Positions 32,051 to 44,900 of a stretch of DNA of 64,000 nt are shown one piece after another (the stretch's first letter is position 1; each line of letters opens with the position of its first letter). The stretch comes from Anastrepha obliqua (taxonomy: Eukaryota; Arthropoda; Insecta; Diptera; Tephritidae): positions 76,324,001 to 76,388,000 of the forward strand of contig NC_072895.1 in assembly GCF_027943255.1 (NCBI RefSeq), read 5' to 3'. Position numbers and translations under genes: made by a program. The notes below the pieces were generated by a model. It did not search any database and was not told the DNA's origin. It worked only from the letters and a program-made list of their open reading frames with translations.

Positions 32051-35000
32051 GTGAAAGATAGAGAAGAGTAGGTATTTGTGACACTTTGATTAATAGTAGG
32101 TTTGAGCTGTACATGGAACCGCTCTTTTCTTTTTATATCTTAGTGTTGAGGCTATTAGTACATTGGGATCCTTCTGATCTGAACGCAAAGTTCGTCTACC
32201 ATGGGTCTAACTTCCGTTTTATTGGTTGTCAAGTTGTCAATGAAAAATGTGAGTTAAGAGTGGTTGGCTTGGCTGCTAATTCAAGTACTTTAGTAGCAAT
32301 GTGGATATCGAGCTCTGTCTGGCAGATCTTTGCAACCTAGAAGTTTTTTATCTCTAGTTTCAAGTTTAAATATCTCTAGCAGAGATCCGTAATTTTGATC
32401 ACACTTTTCTAAGCTTCGAAGTCAAAAAATTTCAATAATTGGTTACTAACTGAAGCCAAGTATTCGCTCAAAAAGGATTTTTAAGTAGTAGTTATGGATG
32501 TTTATTCGTAGATTACTCTATCAGTGAATATATTTTTTTGTAGTCTTCTTTGAAAACTTTTGGTTTTTTAAATCCAGTAGTTGAGCTCAAAACCTTGTTC
32601 ACAGTCTAAAACTAATTATGTGGCTTGAAGATGGAATGCACTGCTATGTTGAAAAACAAATTTGGTTCTTTTTTCGATTCTAGTATGCTTGCCTCATAAA
32701 AATATGTTTGTACTAATGGGCTTCGTATGGAACGTTGACTGAATTTTATCTTGTACGGTCCCTGCAGGGAAAACCTAAATTGGTATGTAAATAGTTCAGA
32801 GACTGGTACTTAGTAGAAGAAATTACACTAGTTCGGCATTGACTAGAATAATATCGGTAGTAAAATGATCAATTTGTATGTAGATTAGTTAGACCCACGG
32901 AAAAAAGAGCCCAGAACATAAAAATTTCTATGCGGGTTTTTGGGGCAATAAACTCTTACATAATAAGTAAATATCTATTTTATTAAGTGGATTTTCTTTC
33001 TGGGTCTAAAAGATAATGAACCAGAAATGCAATTAAAAATTTTATTTCCGTACTACTTTTATTAAAAATTTGTTTTAATTTTTTTAGGATATCCTTACAG
33101 TATAAGTTTGAACCAATTTTTTAATGTCCAATCTTTTACTGTACCTGAAAGAAGTTTCATTTAATTTTAAGAAAAAACAAATTCCCCGTACACTCTTAAT
33201 ATGAAATAGAATATTTTAAAGCATAGAAATGGAATGGATATTTAAAAACATATTGGACTGTACTTTAGTTTTTGGTATTATGAAGTGATATTTGCTGAGG
33301 CCGGACAATTGACATTTCGTAGGACATCGCTGTGTTAAAAATACCACTTGCCAACAGCGGAAAAAATAGAACACGCACTGCTTGAACTGAAAAGTGAACT
33401 GGTAGAATTATAGTTCACAACTAGTATTTTCCCTTGCAGGGAGTAAATGCATGCATGTACAGGCTTGGTACAGGCATTCTTATATTACGCGCTTTGGTAG
33501 ACTTCAGTCAATAGACTTCAGTCTACCATGCATTTCCAATTTTTACATGATTTATATTTTGATATTATACAAAAACTTACTTATCACATTAAGCCTTAGT
33601 TTAGAATTTCAAGCTAACAACTAACGGATATACTCGAATCAACATAAAGCAAAGAATGATGCCGAGTGTTTTTGTGACAATAAGCGTAAATGTCCGGAGG
33701 TATGAATGAAAGAGTGAAACTGCATTAGTTCACGGCTTTTCTATGTAAAATACAGTAAAAAGTAATTAAAGAATAAAAATATTTGGTTTCGGGTTCCTCT
33801 CTGACGTTTATAGTGCATTGCCGTCAATAGGAAGCTTCGCATAAAAATAGTTGTAGTATAGGGGCTTCTAACTGTTTATAGAAAATTATCAAAACGCTAT
33901 CCCCAAATTATATTGTGGAGTTGCTCGATGTATATACATACATACATATGATTTAAGGTAAATAAGCGGCGCTCAACTTTATTATACATTATGGTGGTAT
34001 GTAGGGGAAAAAACGAAAAAAAAATTATTATCTATTAGACGCAGCAAAGACATTTATGAAAGAAATGAAAAGTTATTTTACAAAATATTAAACTGTATTT
34101 TGAGCTACAAGTATTATTTTTGAGTGATATTTTTTCCTTGACACCCTTAAATTAAATTAATTAAGACTATATTCAAAAAATATTCATAAAATACCTAACC
34201 TGTTATAGTAAATTACTTTTAATTCTGTTTTCAACGAGCTATAAATAAAATCCACTGTGTTAAAATGCACAATAAATTAAAAATGTTGAAAAGCGAATTG
34301 AAAATAGTTTATTCACTAGGTAACAAAATAGTAATGAAAGCGCCTTTCCAAATTAAAAAATGTTCCACAAATTTAAAATTGTTCTTATGTTTTTTTTTCT
34401 TCTTTCGAAATTCTTTAAAATATTAAATACTAACAACATCTTAATTTGAATGACATACAAGGAAACAATAAATTCAAAGTTAAGTATATCCTTCAACCTA
34501 TTTATAAAATAAGTAAAACTTGCGAATGTGGAAATTCGTGAAAGAAAATTCGAGTATATATGGAAATGTCTTCTATAAAGCAATAAAGTTCATGCTAAAT
34601 TAAAAAATTAAATTGTGGGGTGATCTCCAAAATCATATCGTAAATTAGCCTATACCTATACTGTCAACGGCAAGACTAATTATTAAAAGTATATTATAGA
34701 TAAGTGAAATATCAGGTGTGTAGTAAAGAAAATGGTACAAACAGTTTGCGAAAAGCAGCCAGTACTTTTCAAACATATACTATATGTACTTCCCCACGGT
34801 TTTATTGATCTAGTTAAACTTAAATAAGAGTCGAATTAAAAACAAATTCTCAACCTCTATTCTCCTATTGTATCAGCCACTCTTCATTTGCTATCGTTTT
34901 GTGTTCCGGAGCTTTTACTGGCATTGCCAACACTATGTGTAGAAATCAATGCGATCATTAGTGCCCAGCAGAAACTAGCTTGAAGTTTTTACAAAATAAA

Positions 35001-35948
35001 TCCAGATTAAGGCAGCGGTTACATAATGGCGTAACAAAACATAAAACTTCAAACTTCAGATGGAAATATCTATGTATGTATATCTCTTAATATCTTAAAT
35101 CTTATGAATATATGTTACTATTATACATTTTTTTATATATAATATATCAATGTTTTTTAATTGGTTGATTCTCTTTAATGTAGATAATTGTTCATTTTTG
35201 CAGAATAATAAAACAACAATCTGATATAAGTTTAAAAGCGTATTTGGTTACCTTTAAATATACTTTAGAGCTCACAATAATAGGTACATATGTACTACAA
35301 ATATTAAATCATTGGTATACTAAGTATTACATTGAATAGTTTTCACAGACGTCCATATGTATTTATTTACATATGTATGTGTATACAATTATGGATATAA
35401 AATATGTAGTAAAATTTATTTAGATTTTATTTATCAATATGCTCTCATGTGTACCAATTTATTGCTCATATTTATTTTGACTGGTAAAAGCAGTATCACA
35501 ACTGTCTGAACATGTGTGTGTATGTACATACATTGTCGTTAAGAGTTACAATAGTTGTAGGTAGAATGTTGATATATGTATATATGAAAGCTGCTATTAA
35601 ACATATACAATTGTATATGTATAATTCTTAAACAATTCGTAGATCTCATTTTCGTTTCATCGCATTCGTTATACAGTATTTATAGTAGATAGTAATTTTA
35701 AAATTTCAATTTAGAATCGAAAACACAGGTAAGATATTTGCATTACAGTTCAACACTTAGCTGAAACTTATATTTAGCCTAGTTTTTCAAAATCTATTAC
35801 ACATACTACAGACATATCAATACAATATAAAACTTTTATATATTTTCTTAAAATACTCACACAATGATGAATTCAAAAAGGCTTTTCATACTGTGTGCTT
35901 TGCTTATTCTGAAAACATTTTGAATACTTGACTGCTTGCAGCATACCC
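32051..35948. other. Long AT-rich spacer downstream of the RGK gene
   Basis: No protein family or transposon end is recognised. The right part (about 35000-35948) probably contains the RGK 3' UTR, since that gene ends at 35949 on the minus strand. TATG/TACATA simple repeats are frequent. Frames at 32086-32340 and 34353-34583 have no recognisable motif. Confidence 0.4.
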
Positions 35949-38900
35949 TTATAGGACATGTAAATTCTCACAGCTTTTCGATTTGGAAATATCACTGAGA
36001 CATATTTTTTGTAATATTTCCTTAGCCAAATGCAGCGATATGTGTGTACGGGAATTTTTCAGCTTCGATGAGGTAGCTTTCTTCTCGCGTGTTTCCTTTA
36101 AACGCATCTGTAATACATATAATAATGAGTCCATAAAAAATCGGATTCACCCAATTCATCGATATAGGATTACTCTAGCCAAGCAATTTTTTAAAATTAT
36201 ATACGAAAAGCATGAAGTTTAACATTATAAGTATGCATCAACATTTTAATTTAAGATGTTTGTTTCCGTAAACATTAAGTTAAGACTAAATAACATTACT
36301 CAATCAAGTCAATCAATCAATATTTCCACAAAATTAAAAAGATGTCTGTGCTCGCTTGCGCACCAGTGCCAATGAGCTTCATCAATTTGAATACGAAGTA
36401 AATTTCGAGTTAATGCTACTTGAAATACATATGCACCGCAGTGAAACTATCATAGATAAGGGAAGGTAAGGTCATGAAAAATAATGAAAGTTTTTAAGTT
36501 TTGCAATGGCAAACCTGGGAGTGTATCTCTGCCGTAGAAAGAGTGTAAGCGCCAGTTTTTTGTAAGTATATACATATATAATGGAATAAAAAGTTTTCTT
36601 GACACATGACTCTAGTAGTCATTAAAACAGGAAATAAACCCCAAAACTACTTATTTCGATTTTTTTTATTAAATTAAATCATTACAGTATTAATATACAT
36701 ATAACAGAGGCCGCTGTAGCGGAATGGGTTGGTGCGTGACTACCATTCGGAATTCAGAAAGGAACGTAGGTTCGAATCTCGGTGAAACACCAAAATTAAG
36801 AAAAAGTTTTTTCTAATGGCGGTCGCCCCTCGGCAGGCATTTGTGGACAACATCAAGACGCGCACCACAAATAGGAGGAGGAGCTCGGCCAAATACCCCC
36901 AAAGGGTGTACCCGTCAATTATATATACATATATATAACAGCGTACGACAGTAAAAGTTATCCAGGAAAAAATTGGCATGCACGTGAAACTAAATCAGTT
37001 TACCATATATAGTAACGCTTCCCTAGACAAATTTTGTATACGTGGGTGAAGCAGTATTTCGCTGAGTTCTGCATGTTGTCGGGCTTGTTACAGATCAATT
37101 TAGAACTCTCGCGATTTATCAAAATGATCTTAAATAGACTTTCGCAATAGTCTGTAAAATTCAAGCCTTGCCTAAGATTATTGCTAATAATTAATGTGGA
37201 GATTATTGTTCCTCCTCCTATTTGTGGTGTGCGTCTTGATGTTGCTCCACAAATGAAGTGACCTACAGTTTTTAACCGACTTTCAATAGTAAATATTTTT
37301 AATGACGGCCAGAGTGGCAGAAATACAATCTGAGGTTTGCCATTGCCGAGGGGCGACCGCTATTAAAAACAACTTTTTCTATTATTTGTTGTTTTATGCA
37401 CGGAGATTCGAACCTGTGCACCTCCCAGTGGTAGTCACGCACCAACTCATTCGACTATGGCGGCCGCCGAACTTAAATCGTCACAGCAATTATAGCGAAG
37501 ACCTTATGGCGTGCTCTAACATTTTAGGTTAGTATGGTTGCCCAGGGAGTGGGCACACTTGGACGAAGAAAGAGCTCTAACATCTTACAGAACAAAACTT
37601 TTCTCATAAAACGCAAACATTATCAGCTCTTCTAGCGCGCCCAAGCGCTGCAGACTAGTAATAAAGGTATTAGTATTCTCTCTAAAAATTTTCGACTGCA
37701 ACATTCCTGATCAATCGATTTTGCTTCGTTGCTATATTGGGATCACTTCAATATTATAAAATTCTATACGTAAATCTTTTGCCATATAAAAGCATTTAAC
37801 CTTAAAATTTATTTACATAATTCTTATTTAGTTTAATACTCACTTGTTTTAGTATTCCTACCAACAATTCATCAACATTGTGTTGGATGCCACTGGAGGT
37901 TTCTATAAATTTAGCGTCATGCGCAGCAGCCAATGCTTTGCCCTCTGTTAATTTAAGTGATGAATAAATTAACACTCACATATATTCTTACCATAATAAT
38001 AGGAGTATACATACATATAGGTTAAATATTTATTTGCATAAATTTATTTAATGCAAAATCGTATCTACATTGGATAAGTCATAAGCTAGCTTTGTTATTT
38101 TTTCAAGGTCGTTTATGGAATGCCCTAAATGCAAGTGGAAAAATCAGAGGGGACAGGTTATGCGGTGTACCTATACATTTGTGGGATAATAATTTAAGGA
38201 CGACTACTGATGTTAAATGTCACTGATAAGGTTCGGGTATAGGTAAGTGGATTGAGAAATTCACTCCTGCCCACTAGAGAGCACGACTAGGAAGTTTTCT
38301 GGGGATTGTAGCCTACAAATAAAGGTATTCGTTTCGATCTTCGTAGAATGTTGCCTTTTGACTCATCCAATTCGCATGATTGCTGATACTGATTATATTT
38401 TTTCATTTGATCTATAATATATTGTGATAAATCATGAATATCTTCGAAAAAGAAGAAAATACCAGTTGCCACATCTAGAAATTCCGATACTTGCTAAACA
38501 CATTTATAAAAGCAGAGGTGCATGCGCACAAAGTATTCAGTGTTAAGTTGACGTGTAAACGCACAAAGTGATATAAAGTGATTATTCAATAAAGCTCGCA
38601 AGTTGTGTTGCCATTAGTGTGTGACTTTTAGTTTACAATCCAGTGATCGACTCAGGGGAATTATAGAGAGACGTTTTATTTGGAGAAAAACGTAACAATA
38701 TGTAGAAGAAAACAATGTAATGTATAGTTGTAGTGAAAGGAATATTGGACGCGATATGTAGAGAATAATCGTAATGTTCCTATATAGAGAATCATCAGTT
38801 TTTTTGCTAAGAATATGTGAATCTAATGCATTATACCTTGTGATGCTATCATCCGTGCACGGGCCAGATCTGCTTTGTTCCCCACGAGAATAACGGCTTT

Positions 38901-41900
38901 ATCTTTAATGTAGTTCTCTTGCCACAAGTACTTTATAATTTCTTCTGCAACACGGAACGATGATTTTTCGACTACGGAGAAAACTACAACACAACCGTGT
39001 GGCTCGTATGTTGATAAAGAGTTTTCCACCTATTTTTGAATAATATTTTAATTTGTTTATACGTATGAGTAATAATAAATATAAAAGAGCACAGTGTTAA
39101 TAAGTTAAATTTGGTACTGTCATCGTAAAACTTGACTTGGTAATTATACGCGGAATGTTTGTGATAGATTGCTACTTATGTTGTTCACAGGCACTTGAAA
39201 CATTAGTCTTGAACATTTCCGCGAGATGATTTTCTATACGTAATTTCCCCCTATCTACAGGGATTATTTTCCAAAATTATATCAGACAATTTTTTTCAGG
39301 TTAAATTGCTGCAAAGTAATGAATATCTAAATCCCGCAGTTATACCAGGGCTGCCGGTATTGTAATAATGATATCGCGAAAATCGTGAAATAATAAAAAT
39401 CGGAAAATTGACATCCCTTATCAAGAGCGATCGTATTTAACTGAATACGGGATTCATTTCGTAAAGGTCACACAAAATCGTTTCTTATGAATTGATATTA
39501 CAAAATGATTATGCGATACATCGTGTGATCGAGGTATGTGTCTGGAAAATAATTTCTTTCGTATTCATTCAGTATTACAAAAGCAGTTAGGCGCCAAAAA
39601 TATATGTTCGCCTTGAATACCGCTAAAAAGACTCAGTCACGTTCCATCAAAAGGCGTCTACACGATCAAGGTATACCACTATTTATTAGGTACCAAAAGA
39701 GATCAGAAAAATAAGCGAAACCAATATATGTACATTCTCTTACATCGGCTCAAAGAAGAGCATTTTTGGGCATTCAAAACATCGAATTGATGAATTATGC
39801 GCTATTTGGCACCTAATTATTTGTTCTAATTCCTGCGTGGTCAATGTTTTTAGTTGTCTGAGGGAGCGCCCAAATGACCCCAATCGAAGTGAAAAAAGTG
39901 GTTCGAAAATTGGTTCAAACGCACGAAAAAATTCATGGACAATATTTTTAAGTAACAATAATACCATTTTCGAATATACTTAGTATTTATTCTTAGTTGC
40001 CTATCATTCATCAAATCTAAATAGGTAGCATCCCTAGTAATTACATTTCAATTGTCAACCGCTAACCCAAATTAAGTTTTCTTAATTGTGACTAAGAATA
40101 AATGGAAGTGACGAAGTGTTTTGATCTCAAGCCAAACCAAAGAGCTTCATAAAAAGAAATATTTTCGGGAGTTTAACAACATATAAGTATATATATTCTG
40201 TCCAAAAAGTACCGGGAATTGTTCAATAACACGCAAAATAATTGTTTAATCATCAAAATTTATTGTGTCACCCTCAAAATAGGCTTCATTCGAAGCAATA
40301 CACATGTGCCAACGATTAGTCCAGTCATCAAAGTACCTTTTAAACGCGTTTGAAGAGATATTCTTTAGCTCCTTCAGCGAATTCTCCTTAATGGCCTCTG
40401 TCGACTCAAAGCGGCGTCCGCGGAGTGGCAATTTAAGTTTTGGGAAAAGGAAAAAGTCACAGGGGGCTAAATCCAGTGAATACGGTCGTTGTTCGATGAT
40501 ATTTGTCGCGTTTTTGGGCAAAAATATTGTTGTTCACAATATGAGCTTTGTGAGATGGTGCGTTATCATGCGGCAAGATTCATGAGTTTTCTTTCCACAA
40601 ATTGGGCCGTTTCCTATGCACATTCTCTCTCAAACGTCGCATAACGTGCAAATAATATTCTTTATTTGCCCTAGAAGCATTTGGAACGAATTCCGAGTGC
40701 ACAACACCATGATAATCAAAGAAAATGAGTAGCATGACTTTCACTTTTGACCGACTTTGACGTGGTTTTTTGGGTTTCGGCTCATATGGATAGCGCCATT
40801 CAGCCGTCTGTTGACTGGTTTGCATGTCAAACTCATATACTCACGTCTCATCCCCTGTTATGATGCGCTGGATAAACGTCGTGTCCGAATTCACTTGCTC
40901 CAGGAAGTCCTCAGTTACCTTCTTCCGATGAATTTTTTGAAAGAAATTCAATTATCATGCTCAATTGATGGTGTAAAATTTGCGAATCGATTCGTGAGAC
41001 GCGCTAAGGTCACGTGCTACCTCTCTTAAACTTGAATGATGGTTTCCAAGCTCCATTTCCTTGACTTTGTCGACGTTCTCATCCGTTGAAGTCGTTGATG
41101 GGTGACCAGGTTGGGGCAAATCTTCCACGACTTCTCGGCCCTTTGCAAAAGTCTTATATCACTCGTAGACCCGTGTTTTGGATAAAGTACACTCATCATA
41201 GGCTTTCTGCAAAATTTTCAAGGATTCGGCACACGAAATCCCGTTCAAAACACACAATTTAAGACAAATTCTTTTTTCGATATTTTTATCCATAGTGCAA
41301 ATCGCAGAGGACACCCGCGGTTAACTTATATATAATAATTAAATCCCAAAATCAAGCTAATTGACAGATCACGCTCAAACCCTGCAACACTATAGACGAC
41401 ATTCCAGCAAAAATAATTTAGACATATGTGTAACCCGCACTTTTTAAATGAACAATTCCCGATATTTTTTTGACAGAATGTATTCTACATGTTTATGTGC
41501 ATTTTCGACTACATTTGTGAAAGAAAGTTAAAATATATGATAAGTATAAACATAAGTATAAAGGAGATTTTAGAATTATACCTAAAATATTTTATAGTAT
41601 TTCCCTCAAATATCTAGAAGATTGGTAAGTGTACTACATAATAACGTTATAGAAGTTTACACAATGTCGTTAAACTTATATTATCAATTATTAATGATCT
41701 ATATTTACACGTTACTTACACTCATTTCCACGCTTGGATGATCAATGAAAACCAATTCAGATTCTTCGTTATCCAACAATACGCTCACGGTCTTTTCACC
41801 GAACTCGTCATCTACAACTCAAATAGAAACAGTTTACTAAAAACACCGGAGTTTATATGCATATAAAAATGTTTAAAAATATATGCATACTACTTTTTGG

Positions 41901-44900
41901 AGGGTATTTAATGTGTGTACGTATATATGTAATAGAGAACTAATAAGGTGTGATGGATTTAAAGCACTAATCAAATTTGTTGTTCTGACAGTGCCTAAGA
42001 TATTGTGTCTCTAAATCTTACACTCAGTTAGGCTCAGGCTTCGTGTCACATTACATTTCAAGTACGAAATAAAGCATGAAAAACAAAACATTTTCCATTT
42101 ACCCCTTCGTCGGCACATTAGGAGTTAAAATCAATTAGGAATTCCTCCAATGTAAATTTAAAGTATAATATTTGCTGTTTAAAATTAGTCAGCGCTCTTT
42201 GTTTTTGGAAAAGGTTTTAAATTCAACTGCATCAAGCGCTAAATTGCGTATACGCAGTGTAGAACCAATAAGCCGGACAGACAGGAAGAAAGAGTAGTAA
42301 AAGAACCCGATAATTTTGGAAATGACTTATTTTGCGTAGAAAATATCACCCTCCAATTTGTGATAATAATGTTATGAAACTTTTCGGAAATGACACTCTT
42401 TTTATTTGAACAAAATTTAATATATGTAGTATTATTTATAATTTTATATTTTTCACAACCAATTAATATGTTTCATTTCTATACCAAGCGAGGTAAAATA
42501 ATACCCAACATATTATATATAAATATATGGACTAGAATTGAATAAGTATAAAGAATTGGATAAGTACACTTTCATCCACCGTGCTCCTTTCTACAACCTA
42601 TTGACATTTTTCATAACTGGCCATTAATGCATTCACATATAATATATAAGTAAAAAAATCTGTCGAAAGTATACTGGGATTTAATACCTTACAAAGCCTA
42701 CTAAGGTAGATTGACAAAATCATAAAATTATTAGGTGCGCAATTAAGTTCCCGCTGTTTGTCAATAGATGCCGCCAGAAGTGTGTGCTAGTCGATTTTCA
42801 CATAACCGTCATAAACCAAACTTAGACATATGGTAAACAAACTGCTTCGACACATTCGTGATTTTGTTTTGGTATCATATACTTTTGGTTTTGTGAAAAT
42901 GTCTGATTTTGTCCTCTTTCATTTGAAAAACACGGCGGCTGAAGCGCATCGAGAGCTACAAAAAGTTTATGAAGATGCCGCTTTAAGTGAAACAACGTGC
43001 CGAGACTGGTTCCGTCGCTTCAAAAACGGTTATTTTAATGTTGACGACCGTCCGCGTGAAGGAAGGCCAAAAACATTCGAAGACGCTGAATTGGAGGCAT
43101 TGCTCAATGAGGATCCGTGTCAAAAGCAAGAAGAGCTTGCTTCAGTGTTAGGAGTTACCCGCCATTCCATTTCCAAACGATTGCATGCTTTGGGAATGAT
43201 TCAGAAACAGGGGACTTGGGTTCCTTATGAGTTAAAAGCAGGGGATGTGGAACATCGTTTTTTCGCCTGTGAACAACCGCTCCAGCGGAAAAAAAGGAAG
43301 GGTTTTCTTCATCGCATCCTGACTGGTGACGAAAAATGGATTCATTACAGCAATCCAAAGAAAAGAAATTCATGAGGACTGCCCGGTCCTGCTTCTACGT
43401 CGTTGCCTCGGCCGAATATTCACACTGCGAAGGTTATGCTATGTATTTGATGGGACCAAATTGGTGTTATTTATTATGAACTGTTAAAACTAAGTGAAAT
43501 CATCACTGGGGATCGGAACCGACTTCAATTGATGCGATTTAGCCGAGCACTGCGCGAGAAGCGGCCGCAATACGCGGAGAGGCATGAAAAAGTAATTTTA
43601 CAGCATGACATCGCTCGGCCTCACGTTGCCATACCCGTTAAAACCTACCTGGAAACACTGAAATGGGAAATCCTACCCCTCCCGCCATATTCTCCAGATA
43701 TTGCGCCATCCGAATATCACCTGTTCCGATCGATGGCACATGGTCTGGCTGACCAGCAGTTCCATTCATGTGAAGACATCAAAAATGGCTTGATCCGGGA
43801 ATAGCCTCAAAAGATCAACAGTTTTACCGCGACGGTATACGAGATCTACCAGAAAGATGGGAAAAAGAGTAGTCAGCGATGGGCAATACTTTCATTGATT
43901 CACTTGTAACCATTTTTTTTTTCAGAATAAAGTTGTATTTTCATCAAAAAAACAGCGAGAACTTAGTTGCGTATATTTCGTCTTGTTGGATACCATCCAA
44001 TTATTCTTACTGTCGTAGCTCATCATCAAAAGGAAAGATTTTTAAATTCCCCACTGAAGTGTCACTTAGCCACGCAGCTGTGCTTAATTATAAGTTGCTA
44101 AATTAACTCTTGTTGGTAGCAATCTCGTATGTACTTCCGCCACCTATATTTAAAAGGCATCACGCTCGAAAAAAATTAGGCCATTAACTACGTTCGCCCT
44201 TATTTTAATAGAAAGTGAGAGACTTGCAGAAGGATTCTTTCGCAGAAAGATTCTTCGCTACCACTTCAATCTGTTAGATGTGCCTGAATTAATGTTGGTG
44301 TTCGCAATTAGTGCTATTATTTTAACAAAAAAGTTTATTATGCTCGTCTCCAACTACGGGATCAACAAAGGCGCTTTTGACATGCTATTCCACGTTGTTG
44401 ATTCCCATTTAAAAGAAATATCTATTAATGCATTCCTCCAATTTTCGGCCACACTGAGGTGACCCATAATAATCGGTTCTACGTTTCTAGAATGACACGT
44501 TTTTATATCCGGCTAAGCATTGCCTTTCGAGCATCATTCCCAAGCATTAAGGGCAGTATCTATCGTGTTGCAATAACAATAACAGCCGCGCTGAGATTGT
44601 TGGCTGGCTTTCAACGGGCTGTAGGAAGAGATAATAGTACTCTGATAAAAGTTATTGGCCGCATGCTAATTATTGTAGAAAAATATATTACGGATTTTGA
44701 GCTAAGCCCGAAAAAGTAGATCATCTACTTATATGTGAACGTATTATAAGTTGATGTAGTTGCATGCGTTTCCACCCAACTTACTTTTGGGTTTGCTGCC
44801 AACGCGTTGTGTGTTTAAGCCAAGCAATAGCCAAAATACTTGTCAAAACCCACACAAATGTTATAACCCAAACCCATTTCAAGCCATCTTGCGCAGGGTG

